A stretch of DNA of 18,840 nt, from positions 1-18,840 of the forward strand of contig JAGZMY010000020.1 in assembly GCA_018363915.1 (NCBI GenBank), given 5' to 3'. Below the pieces are notes generated by a model. That model saw only the letters and a list, made by a program, of their open reading frames with translations. It ran no database searches and was not told the origin of the DNA. The stretch is from Anaerococcus vaginalis (GTDB taxonomy: Bacteria; Bacillota; Clostridia; Tissierellales; Peptoniphilaceae). Below are positions 1 to 6,677 of this stretch, in pieces (the first letter of the stretch is position 1; each line of letters starts with the position of its first letter). The translations under genes and the position numbers were made by a program.

Positions 1-86
1 GTTGTTGTTGTTTTACCGTGGTCTACGTGACCTATTGTTCCGATATTAATATGTGGTTTGCTTCTTTCAAATTGTGCTTTACTCAT
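1..86 (-). CDS. tuf: Elongation factor Tu, N-terminal fragment (runs off the window)
   Basis: The first 28 codons read MSKAQFERSKPHINIGTIGH followed by VDHGKTTT, the EF-Tu N-terminus with the start of the P-loop (GHVDHGKT). EF-Tu is the cytosolic GTPase that delivers aminoacyl-tRNA to the ribosome. The ATG is at 86-84. The fusA stop codon TAG at 98-96 is the first part of its Shine-Dalgarno sequence (TAGGAGGAAATAATG), so translation is probably coupled to fusA. It is the last visible gene of the str operon. The rest of the gene lies to the left of the window. Confidence 0.95.
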   Translation of the reverse strand, partial: MSKAQFERSKPHINIGTIGHVDHGKTTT

Positions 87-95
87 TATTTCCTC

Positions 96-2171
96 CTAAT
101 TTTTATTTAATACTTCTTCTTTTACACTTTCAGGTACTTGAGCATAGTGATCAAATTGCATTGAATATGTTGCTCTACCTTGAGTTTTACTTCTTAGGTC
201 TGTTGCATATCCAAACATTTCTGAAAGTGGTATGAAAGCATTTAATACATGAATTCCATCTTTTGGATTCATTCCATCAATCTTACCTCTTCTTGATGAA
301 ACATCTCCCATTACATCTCCTAGGTATTCATCTGGTGTAGTAATTTCAACTTTTTCCATTGGCTCAAGTAAAATCGGTTTAGCTTTTGCTACTGCGTTTT
401 TAAGAGCCATAGATCCTGCTACGTGGAAGGCAACTTCTGATGAGTCTACTTCGTGGTATGAACCATCGAATACTTCAACGTGCATATCAACCATTGGATA
501 TCCACCAAGGATACCTTGAGTAGCTGCTTCTCTAACACCTTCTTCAACTGGTTTGATATATTCTTTTGGAATTGCTCCTCCGACGATTTTGGATTCGAAT
601 GTGATTCCTGCTCCTTCTTCGCCTGGCATAATTCTAAGAACAACATCTCCGTATTGACCAGAACCACCGGATTGTCTTACAAACTTACCTTGTGCTTCTG
701 CAGGTTGTGTTATAGATTCTCTGTATGCTACTTGTGGGTTACCAATGTTAGCTTCTACTTTGAATTCACGAAGTAATCTATCAACGATAATTTCAAGGTG
801 TAATTCTCCCATTCCTGAAATTATTGTTTGTCCAGTTTCTTCATCTGTTTTTGTAACGAATGTTGGATCTTCTTCTGCAAGTTTTTGAAGTCCTATTGCC
901 ATTTTATCTTGACTTGCTCTTGTTTTTGGTTCAATAGCTACTGAGATAACTGGATCTGGGAATTCCATGTTTTCAAGAATTATTTGGTCATCTTGAAGGC
1001 AGAGTGAATCTCCTGTTGTTGTATTTTTAAGTCCAAGAAGAGCTACTATATCTCCACAATAACCTGTTTCGATTTCTTCTTGTTTGTTTGAGTGCATTTG
1101 TAGGATTCTTCCTACTCTTTCTTTCTTACCTTTTGTAGCATTGTAGATGTATGAACCTGATTCAATTGTTCCTGAATAGATTCTTGCATAAATTAACTTA
1201 CCTACATAAGGGTCAGTTACTACTTTAAATGCTAAGGCAGCTAGAGGTTCTTTATCTCCAGCTTTTCTTTCAAGAATTTTTTCTTCATCTTTAGGGTCAG
1301 TTCCTTGAACTGCAGGTATATCAAGTGGGCTTGGCATATAATCAACTATGGCATCAAGAAGTGCTTGAACACCTTTGTTTTTGTATGCTGAACCACATAG
1401 ACATGGGAAAATTTTCTTTTCAATTGTTCCCTTTCTTATAGCAGCTTTGATTTCTTCTTCAGAAACTTCTTCACCTTCTAGATATTTCATCATTATTGTA
1501 TCGTCAATTTCTGATAATTCTTCTAAAAGATTTGTTCTATATTCTTCAGCTTTTTCTTTTAAATTTTCTGGAATTTCGCCTTTGATTGGGTGAGCTCCTA
1601 AGTCTTCTGTTTTATATGTTACAGATTCCATTGTTACTAGGTCAACTACACCTTCAAATTCTTGCTCAGCTCCTATAGGAATTTCTATAGGTACTGCATT
1701 TGCTTTTAATTTTTCTTTTATTGTATCTACAGACATGAAAAAGTCAGCGCCTGTAGCATCCATTTTATTTATGAAACAAAATCTTGGAATGTCATATTTG
1801 TCAGCTTGTCTCCAAACTGTTTCAGATTGTGGTTCTACACCACTTTTCGCATCAAAAAGTGCAACAGCACCATCAAGAACTCTTAGAGATCTTTCTACTT
1901 CAACTGTAAAGTCAACGTGGCCTGGTGTGTCTATGATGTTTATTCTGTGATCATTCCAGTAACATGTTGTAGCAGCAGAACCAATTGTAATTCCACGTTC
2001 TTTTTCTTGGTCCATGGAATCCATTACTGCTGTACCATCATGGGTATCACCGATTTTATATATCTTTCCTGTATAAAACAACATTCTTTCTGTTACTGTT
2101 GTTTTACCAGCATCGATATGCGCCATGATACCAATATTTCTGGTTGCTTTTAATGAGACATCTCTTGACAT
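96..2171 (-). CDS. fusA: Elongation factor G
   Basis: A full-length 691-residue EF-G, the translocation GTPase of the ribosome. The G domain shows AHIDAGKTT (P-loop, residues 17-25), ERGITI (switch region), DTPGH and NKMD. Downstream are RAGDKEPLAALAFKVVTDP-type domain II sequence (seen here as KAGDKEPLAALAFKV), GMGELHLEI in domain III, and the C-terminal stretch GDVMGDVSSRRG, LNAFIPLSEMFGYATDLRS, all characteristic of bacterial EF-G. The length fits the family. The ATG is preceded by TAGGGGGATCA, in which TAG is the rpsG stop codon, so the stop and the Shine-Dalgarno site are fused. It is third in the rpsL-rpsG-fusA-tuf operon. Ribosome recycling and tetracycline-protection paralogues were considered, but the operon position and motifs favour canonical EF-G. 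Confidence 0.97.
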   Translation of the reverse strand: MSRDVSLKATRNIGIMAHIDAGKTTVTERMLFYTGKIYKIGDTHDGTAVMDSMDQEKERGITIGSAATTCYWNDHRINIIDTPGHVDFTVEVERSLRVLDGAVALFDAKSGVEPQSETVWRQADKYDIPRFCFINKMDATGADFFMSVDTIKEKLKANAVPIEIPIGAEQEFEGVVDLVTMESVTYKTEDLGAHPIKGEIPENLKEKAEEYRTNLLEELSEIDDTIMMKYLEGEEVSEEEIKAAIRKGTIEKKIFPCLCGSAYKNKGVQALLDAIVDYMPSPLDIPAVQGTDPKDEEKILERKAGDKEPLAALAFKVVTDPYVGKLIYARIYSGTIESGSYIYNATKGKKERVGRILQMHSNKQEEIETGYCGDIVALLGLKNTTTGDSLCLQDDQIILENMEFPDPVISVAIEPKTRASQDKMAIGLQKLAEEDPTFVTKTDEETGQTIISGMGELHLEIIVDRLLREFKVEANIGNPQVAYRESITQPAEAQGKFVRQSGGSGQYGDVVLRIMPGEEGAGITFESKIVGGAIPKEYIKPVEEGVREAATQGILGGYPMVDMHVEVFDGSYHEVDSSEVAFHVAGSMALKNAVAKAKPILLEPMEKVEITTPDEYLGDVMGDVSSRRGKIDGMNPKDGIHVLNAFIPLSEMFGYATDLRSKTQGRATYSMQFDHYAQVPESVKEEVLNKN

Positions 2172-2179
2172 TGATCCCC

Positions 2180-2650
2180 CTAATATCTATAGTGTGCGAA
2201 AGCTTTATTAGCTTCTGCAGCTCTGTGCATTTCTTCTTTACGTTTAACGCTGGCACCAGCATTGTTTGATGCATCTAAAATTTCTTTAGATAATCTTTCT
2301 ACCATAGTTTTTTCTCCACGTGCTCTTGAGAAATTAACTAACCATCTTAAACCTAAAGTTTGTCTTCTTTCTGGTCTAACTTCCATAGGTACTTGGTAGT
2401 TAGCTCCACCTATTCTTCTTGCTTTAACTTCAAGTGTTGGCATAATATTTTCTAAAGCTTGGTAGAATACTTCTAATGGATCATTTCCTGAAGTTTCTCC
2501 AACTATTTCGAAAGCATCATAAACTATTTTTGTAGCAACGCCTTTTTTACCATCAAGCATAACGTTGTTGATAAGTTTTGTTACAACTCTATCGTTATAC
2601 TTTGCATCAGGCATTACCTCTCTTTTTGGTATATGTCCTTTTCTTGACAC
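2180..2650 (-). CDS. rpsG: 30S ribosomal protein S7 (GTG start)
   Basis: S7 binds 16S rRNA and initiates assembly of the 30S head. The protein starts VSRKGHIPKREVMPDAKYND and continues with MLDGKKGVA, EVKARRIGGANYQVPMEVRPERR and an RWLVNFSRAR segment, all S7 hallmarks. From the GTG at 2650-2648 the protein is 156 residues, the usual S7 length. The GTG is preceded by AAAGGAGGGAAGCAAA, a strong Shine-Dalgarno site with about 8 nt spacing. The open frame continues upstream to an ATG at 2740, but those 30 codons do not resemble S7 and lie over a hairpin in the intergenic region, so the longer start is rejected. It is second in the str operon, 138 bp after rpsL, an unusually wide gap for this window. 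Confidence 0.95.
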   Translation of the reverse strand: MSRKGHIPKREVMPDAKYNDRVVTKLINNVMLDGKKGVATKIVYDAFEIVGETSGNDPLEVFYQALENIMPTLEVKARRIGGANYQVPMEVRPERRQTLGLRWLVNFSRARGEKTMVERLSKEILDASNNAGASVKRKEEMHRAAEANKAFAHYRY

Positions 2651-2702
2651 TTTGCTTCCCTCCTTTACCAATTTTAGTAATATCTTTAGTACTCGACCAT
2701 AA

Positions 2703-2726
2703 GGCCTTAAAAACGACCTTAAAGCC
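2703..2726 (-). promoter_or_regulatory. Hairpin in the rpsL-rpsG spacer, possible S7 feedback site
   Basis: On the minus strand GGCTTTAA pairs with TTAAGGCC, an 8-bp stem with one G-U pair, across an 8-nt loop. It lies 53 nt upstream of the rpsG GTG start. No U-tract follows, so it does not look like a terminator. In Escherichia coli, S7 represses its own translation by binding the S12-S7 spacer. A similar role here is inference only. Confidence 0.35.
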
Positions 2727-2788
2727 GTTCGTGTGCACATATACTTTTATTTTAATCTCAGTACATTATGCACTACATCTAAATACTA

Positions 2789-3199
2789 CTAATTATCTTT
2801 TTTAGCTCCGTATTTAGATCTACCTTGTTTTCTTCCTTCTACTCCTGCTGTATCAAGAGTACCTCTTATGATATGGTATCTAACACCTGGAAGGTCTTTT
2901 ACTCTTCCTCCTCTAATTAGTACAACAGAGTGTTCTTGAAGATTGTGTCCGATTCCTGGTATATAAGAAAGAACTTCTGCACCATTAGTAAGTCTTACTC
3001 TGGCAATTTTTCTCAAAGCTGAGTTAGGCTTTTTAGGTGTAACTGTTCTTACTGAAGTACAAACTCCACGTTTTTGTGGTGATTGAGATTTAGTTTGTCT
3101 TCTTTTAAGAGTATTGAAGTTATAACCTAAAGCTGGTGTATCTGATTTTTCCTTAGTAGTTTTTCTACCTTTTCTAACAAGTTGATTAATTGTAGGCAT
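2789..3199 (-). CDS. rpsL: 30S ribosomal protein S12
   Basis: S12 sits at the decoding centre of the 30S subunit. The 136-residue protein begins MPTINQLVRKGR and carries TPKKPNSALRKIARVRL (residues 54-70), SYIPGIGHNLQEHSVVLIRGG, and VKDLPGVRYHIIRG (100-113). The insertion around residues 14-40 (KTTKEKSDTPALGYNFN) is the longer form usual in Gram-positive bacteria. The lysines associated with streptomycin sensitivity (K56 and K101, equivalent to the E. coli K42/K87 sites) are both wild type. D102 is the residue that is methylthiolated in some bacteria. The ATG is preceded by AAAAAAAGGAGGTGCATT. It is the first gene of the str operon, about 60 nt downstream of its promoter. Confidence 0.97.
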   Translation of the reverse strand: MPTINQLVRKGRKTTKEKSDTPALGYNFNTLKRRQTKSQSPQKRGVCTSVRTVTPKKPNSALRKIARVRLTNGAEVLSYIPGIGHNLQEHSVVLIRGGRVKDLPGVRYHIIRGTLDTAGVEGRKQGRSKYGAKKDN

Positions 3200-3239
3200 A
3201 ATGCACCTCCTTTTTTTCTAAATTTTAATCATCTTAAAA

Positions 3240-3256
3240 ATTGGCCTTACGCCAAT
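3240..3256 (-). promoter_or_regulatory. Hairpin at the 5' end of the str operon mRNA
   Basis: The minus strand reads ATTGGC, loop GTAAG, GCCAAT, a perfect 6-bp stem, followed by TTTTAAG. The predicted transcription start (about 3258) is only a few bases upstream, so the hairpin would sit at the very 5' end of the message. It could stabilise the mRNA or act in attenuation. The U-run is short (4-5), so a terminator role is doubtful. Confidence 0.45.
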
Positions 3257-3264
3257 CCTTATTA

Positions 3265-3293
3265 ATTTTACACTCTTAGTATATATATGTCAA
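3265..3293 (-). promoter_or_regulatory. Sigma-A promoter of the str operon
   Basis: On the minus strand TTGACA (3293-3288) is followed by a 17-bp spacer and TAAAAT (3270-3265). This is a consensus -35, an ideal spacer and a near-consensus -10. It precedes rpsL by about 65 bp, fitting a highly expressed ribosomal operon. Transcription should start near 3258. Confidence 0.85.
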
Positions 3294-3344
3294 GTAATTT
3301 AAAGGCTTTTAGATATTTAAAATTATTTTTGATTTAATTAAATT

Positions 3345-3373
3345 CTTACAAATTTTTTTATAAATAGTACAAT
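3345..3373 (+). promoter_or_regulatory. Promoter of the AOR-like gene
   Basis: CTTACA (3345-3350), a 17-bp spacer and TACAAT (3368-3373) form a moderate sigma-A-like promoter. A start near 3380 would leave a leader of about 13 nt containing the Shine-Dalgarno site AGAGGAAG. It is back-to-back with the str promoter about 50 bp away. Confidence 0.55.
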
Positions 3374-3392
3374 GTAATCAAAAGAGGAAGAT

Positions 3393-4559
3393 ATGGAAAA
3401 ATTTTATAAAATATTATTGCTAGATCTAGAAAAAAAGAAATATGAAATTGAATATATTGATAAAAAAAATATGGATTTTTATATGGGAGGATTTGCTCTT
3501 TCTTTGTTTTTTTTAAATAAAAACAAAAATTTTAAAAATCCTTGGATGATTTTTACATCTTCAATCATCGAATATAAAAATCCAATTTCTAAATTTATAA
3601 TTATGGGAAAAAATGATTCAGGTAAAATTTCCTACAAAAATATGGGAGGAGATTTTTCTTATTTTCTTAAATCAAATTCTTATGATGGACTTGTTTTGTT
3701 AAATAAGTCTGATTTTCCTGTAGAAATTTATATTGATAAAGATAAAATTTTATTTAATGAAAATTCTAATAAAAATCATTCAAACTCTTCTACTTTTAAT
3801 TATTTAAGGAAAAAATATGGAGATGATTCATATTCTATTTATATTACAAATTCAACTATAAAAAACGATAATTTGGCAAGGCTTGTTGAAGATAAATACC
3901 GTGGTTGTTCAAAAAATCTTTCAAATCTTTTGTATGAAAAAAATGTAATTTCCATTTCAGTTAAAAAAAATAATTTAAGAAAGATAAATATCCCATCAAT
4001 TTTTAAAAACAATCTCAATAGACAATGTGATGGATGTATTTTGGGTTGTTTTGATAAAAAATCTCACGAAAAAGAAAATCTTTTTTCAATTAAAAATTCT
4101 TATAATGATGACGATTTAGAAAAATTAAATAAAATAAAAACTAGACTTGATGAGTATGGAATTGATATTTATGGCTTATCAAAAAGCATAGAATTTGCAT
4201 ATAAATATTTAAACCATATTTATAAATTCGAAAATTTAAATATCGACCAATTGGATAATATTACAAAAAAAATCGTAAGTGATAAAAAAGATGAAATTTA
4301 TAGTGATTTGGCTTGTGGTAGAAAATATCTAGAGAAAAAATATAAAATAAAATCTTTATCAGATAAAAAAAGAAAAAATATTCCTAAGGATTATTTAAAA
4401 ATAATTGATTCGGCAGGAATGTGTTTGTTTGCTACAAACCCAAAAGATTTATCAAATATTGTAAATACCATAAATGAAATTTCAAATTCAAATTATAGTA
4501 CTTGTGATGTTGAAAATTTAATAAAAGAAATCGGAAAATTAGAAAGCAGCTTACATTAA
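3393..4559 (+). CDS. Small divergent relative of aldehyde:ferredoxin oxidoreductase (AOR)
   Basis: A 388-residue protein that follows the AOR family pattern but is far shorter than the usual ~600 residues. Residues 1-120 match the AOR N-terminal domain: a KILLLDLEKKK-type first strand, MGGFALSLFFL (31-41), NPWMIFTSSI, PISKFIIMGK, YKNMGGDFSYFLKSNSYDG (81-99) and KSDFPVEIYI. DKYRGCSKNLSNLLYEKNV (168-185) corresponds to the family RGGLGAVMGSKNLKAI segment. The cluster ligands are present as C212-x2-C215-x3-C219 and C344 in DSAGMCLF (339-346), matching the family DxxGLC motif. RLDEYGIDIY (251-260) fits the family helix after the cluster. It ends at LIKEIGKLESSLH, which resembles the family GERI..LER segment. 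The stretch normally holding the cofactor and active-site histidine, before DxxGLC, appears to be missing. Composition is extremely rich in Lys, Asn and Ile. Fe-S binding is likely, AOR catalysis doubtful, and function unknown. It converges on tupC. Confidence 0.7.
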   Translation: MEKFYKILLLDLEKKKYEIEYIDKKNMDFYMGGFALSLFFLNKNKNFKNPWMIFTSSIIEYKNPISKFIIMGKNDSGKISYKNMGGDFSYFLKSNSYDGLVLLNKSDFPVEIYIDKDKILFNENSNKNHSNSSTFNYLRKKYGDDSYSIYITNSTIKNDNLARLVEDKYRGCSKNLSNLLYEKNVISISVKKNNLRKINIPSIFKNNLNRQCDGCILGCFDKKSHEKENLFSIKNSYNDDDLEKLNKIKTRLDEYGIDIYGLSKSIEFAYKYLNHIYKFENLNIDQLDNITKKIVSDKKDEIYSDLACGRKYLEKKYKIKSLSDKKRKNIPKDYLKIIDSAGMCLFATNPKDLSNIVNTINEISNSNYSTCDVENLIKEIGKLESSLH

Positions 4560-4578
4560 TTTAAGCTGCTTATTTTTT
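4544..4578. terminator. Bidirectional terminator embedded in two converging genes
   Basis: AAGCAGCTTA (4544-4553) pairs perfectly over 10 bp with TAAGCTGCTT (4562-4571) across an 8-nt loop, followed on the plus strand by ATTTTTT. On the minus strand it is preceded by A-runs and followed by TTTC. It should terminate the AOR-like gene on the plus strand and probably the 13-gene operon on the minus strand. The plus-strand stop TAA (4557-4559) lies in the loop and the tupC stop (4553-4551) in the stem, so the coding regions overlap by 9 bp inside the terminator. Confidence 0.85.
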
Positions 4579-5132
4579 AATTCTATGTGATAGTCAAAGC
4601 TATAATCGTCTAAATTATCATGACTTATTATAATTATCATCCTATCTTCTTTCTCTTTTAGCCGCTTATCCAAAAATATATTTGCATCAATCCTTGATTT
4701 TTTATCCATTTGAGAAAAGGGTTCATCTAGTAGCAAAGTCTGATTTGCTTTTAACATAGTCCTTAAAAAAACTACTTTTTCCTTTTCCCCTCCTGATAAG
4801 CTGTCTATATTTTGATCTAATAAATTTTCTATTGCAAAAAATTCCAAGTCTTTTTTTATATTTTTGATATTTTTTCCTATTATTTTAAAATTATCTCTTG
4901 GTGTTTTTTTGAAGATAAAGGGATCTTGAGCTTGATAAACTATATTTTTATCATTTTCAATACTTCCTTTTACAAAGGTATTTATTCCAATAAAAGACTT
5001 TAATAATGTCGATTTGCCCGCTCCATTTTCTCCAGTTAAAATATATTTTTTTCCATCATAGAAAGTGAAATCTTCTATGTGAAATAATAATTTTTCATAA
5101 ATTTCAGCTTGTACGTTTTTTATTTTTATCAT
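4551..5132 (-). CDS. tupC: Tungstate ABC transporter ATP-binding protein TupC
   Basis: The ATPase that drives tungstate uptake with TupA and TupB, on the cytoplasmic face of the membrane. It has Walker A GENGAGKST (34-42), a Q-loop near IVYQAQDPF (64-72), signature LSGGE (112-116), Walker B TLLLDEPF and the switch histidine in SHD (170-172). At 193 residues it is only the nucleotide-binding domain, without the C-terminal regulatory (TOBE/Mop) domain seen in many ModC proteins. Two ATGs are adjacent. The second (5132-5130) is chosen because the Shine-Dalgarno site AGGAG is 5 nt from it but only 2 nt from the first (5135). It overlaps tupB by 29 nt and ends inside the shared terminator. Tungstate specificity comes from the TupA neighbour, not from this sequence. 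Confidence 0.88.
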   Translation of the reverse strand: MIKIKNVQAEIYEKLLFHIEDFTFYDGKKYILTGENGAGKSTLLKSFIGINTFVKGSIENDKNIVYQAQDPFIFKKTPRDNFKIIGKNIKNIKKDLEFFAIENLLDQNIDSLSGGEKEKVVFLRTMLKANQTLLLDEPFSQMDKKSRIDANIFLDKRLKEKEDRMIIIISHDNLDDYSFDYHIELKNKQLKLM

Positions 5133-5766
5133 CATTTCTCCTAGAAAAAATCATTGCAAAAATAGAAATTCCAAAGGAAATTAGCATAAGAATAATTCCA
5201 AGTTTTATACTCATAGAATAGTTTCCCTTATTATTTTCAAGAACTATTGCGGATGTCAAAACCCTAGTTTTATATCTTATATTTCCTCCAACAATCATTA
5301 CAGCTCCTACTTCTGATATAGCTCTGCCAAATCCTGTTATAAGAGCCGAAGAAAGCGAATAAGAGCTTTCTTTTATTAACTGCCTATACATTTTAAATTT
5401 TGAAATTCCAAGTCCTAAGCAAGTTTCTACAAATGAATTTCTAATTTCTTCTACTGCTGGATATATATTTGCACAAATTATTGGTGTTACTATGAGAATT
5501 TGGGCAATTATTATAACTTTTTGTGTATAAAGCCAAGAAAGTTTTCCAAATATTCCATTTTTTGAAAATAAAATATATACAAAAACTCCTGCTATTACCG
5601 GTGGCAAGGATGTAAAGGCATTGATAATTATTTTTAAAATTTTTATAAATTTATTTTCATTTAATCCAAGGTAAAATGCCAAAAAAGTCGCAAAAATTCC
5701 AGATATTATCGTTGAAATTATACAAATTTTTAAGGTCAATAAAACAATGGAATAAATTTCATTCAT
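5104..5766 (-). CDS. tupB: Tungstate ABC transporter permease TupB
   Basis: A 220-residue integral membrane permease with about five hydrophobic segments (roughly 7-33, 46-67, 84-101, 136-160 and 186-207). The cytoplasmic coupling (EAA) loop spans about 105-152 and includes NSFVETCLGLGISKFKMYRQ and then GFGRAISEVGAVMIVGGNI (145-163). The SEVGAVMIVGGNI stretch is typical of TupB/WtpB-type oxyanion permeases. It would form the channel for tungstate passed on by TupA. Its ATG at 5766-5764 follows AGGAGAATAGG, with the Shine-Dalgarno site inside the last codons of tupA, and only 1 nt separates the two genes. Its 3' end overlaps tupC. The last residues are strongly charged (RRNDDKNKKRTS) and probably cytoplasmic. 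Confidence 0.9.
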   Translation of the reverse strand: MNEIYSIVLLTLKICIISTIISGIFATFLAFYLGLNENKFIKILKIIINAFTSLPPVIAGVFVYILFSKNGIFGKLSWLYTQKVIIIAQILIVTPIICANIYPAVEEIRNSFVETCLGLGISKFKMYRQLIKESSYSLSSALITGFGRAISEVGAVMIVGGNIRYKTRVLTSAIVLENNKGNYSMSIKLGIILMLISFGISIFAMIFSRRNDDKNKKRTS

Positions 5767-5767
5767 C

Positions 5768-6667
5768 CTATTCTCCTAAGAAGAAAAGTTGTTGACCATA
5801 TTCCTCTTTTCCGTATTCGCTAATTAATTTTTTTGCCTTATCTGATAGCATCCAATCTTGGAATTTTTTAGCTACATCTGGGTTTGTTCCTTTTACTTTG
5901 TCAGGATTTACTATAATAATTGAATAAACATTTTTAAGGGCATCTGATTGGTCAACTAAAACTTCCAAATCCAAATCATTTTCCATGGTTAAAAATGTTG
6001 ATAAATCTGTTAAAGTATAGGCGTTATTTTCTGATGCAAATGTTAGGGTTGCTCCCATTCCATCTCCAAGTGAGTTGTAATTATCTTTTTTTGATAATTC
6101 GTCAACATCAACACCTGCTTTTTCCCAAATTTTTAATTCTTTATTGTGAGTTCCTGACTCATCTCCTCTTGATACAAATTTTTCGCCCTTTTCATTTATC
6201 AATTTGAAAGCTTCTTCTGCATCTTTTCCTTTGATTCCTGCTGGATCATCTTTTGGTCCAACTATTACAAAGAAATTGTGCATGAAAGACTTTCTTTCAA
6301 GTCCATATCCTTCTTCAATAAATTTTTCTTCTGCATCTTTTGAGTGAACCAAAATTACATCAGCATTTCCTGCCTTTGCATCTTCGATTGCAGCTCCTGT
6401 TCCTTTTGAAACAATTTCCATTTCAAGACCTGTGTCTTTTTTGAAATCATCTCTCAAATAATCCATCAAACCTGAATCGTTAACAGAAGTTGTTGTAGTA
6501 AGTCTTACGATTTTATCTTCCTTATTTTTTTCATTTGAGCTTACTACAGCTTCCTTGTTTGAAGAATTCGAATTTGATTCAACTTTTGCATCCCCAGAAT
6601 TTTTTCCACATCCTGTAAAAGCAAATAGGACTGCAAGTACTAACAAATTTAGTTTTTTAATTTTCAT
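5768..6667 (-). CDS. tupA: Tungstate-binding lipoprotein TupA
   Basis: The extracellular solute-binding protein that captures tungstate for TupBC. From the ATG at 6667 the protein has 299 residues: a basic, hydrophobic signal MKIKKLNLLVLAVLFAF with lipobox FTGC (Cys20 is the predicted lipidated residue), a Ser/Asn-rich linker to about 50, then RLTTTTSVNDSGLMDYL (55-71). The TTTTS motif is the TupA oxyanion-binding signature. SRGDESGTH (166-174) is the second conserved family motif. The frame stays open upstream to 6718, but those 17 residues would put charged sequence before the signal peptide and lie over the upstream gene. AGGAGG at 6679-6674 serves the 6667 start. The stop of the upstream moeA is the TAG of that same TAGGAGG. 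The motif favours tungstate over molybdate, although TupA proteins can bind both. Confidence 0.93.
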   Translation of the reverse strand: MKIKKLNLLVLAVLFAFTGCGKNSGDAKVESNSNSSNKEAVVSSNEKNKEDKIVRLTTTTSVNDSGLMDYLRDDFKKDTGLEMEIVSKGTGAAIEDAKAGNADVILVHSKDAEEKFIEEGYGLERKSFMHNFFVIVGPKDDPAGIKGKDAEEAFKLINEKGEKFVSRGDESGTHNKELKIWEKAGVDVDELSKKDNYNSLGDGMGATLTFASENNAYTLTDLSTFLTMENDLDLEVLVDQSDALKNVYSIIIVNPDKVKGTNPDVAKKFQDWMLSDKAKKLISEYGKEEYGQQLFFLGE

Positions 6668-6677
6668 TTTTTTCCTC

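Noticed and set aside
53..2153. Several open frames on the plus strand, and one minus-strand frame, across fusA
   Set aside because: They lie opposite or within the conserved EF-G gene, show no family resemblance, and are low-complexity Phe/Ser/Leu-rich shadows of it.
2651..2740. N-terminal extension of S7 by 30 codons to an ATG at 2740
   Set aside because: The extra residues do not resemble S7, there is no good ribosome binding site, and the GTG at 2650 gives the normal 156-residue protein behind AAAGGAGG.
2578..2805. Plus-strand open frame across the rpsG start and the rpsL-rpsG spacer
   Set aside because: It has no Shine-Dalgarno site or recognisable protein, and it runs antisense to S7 and its leader.
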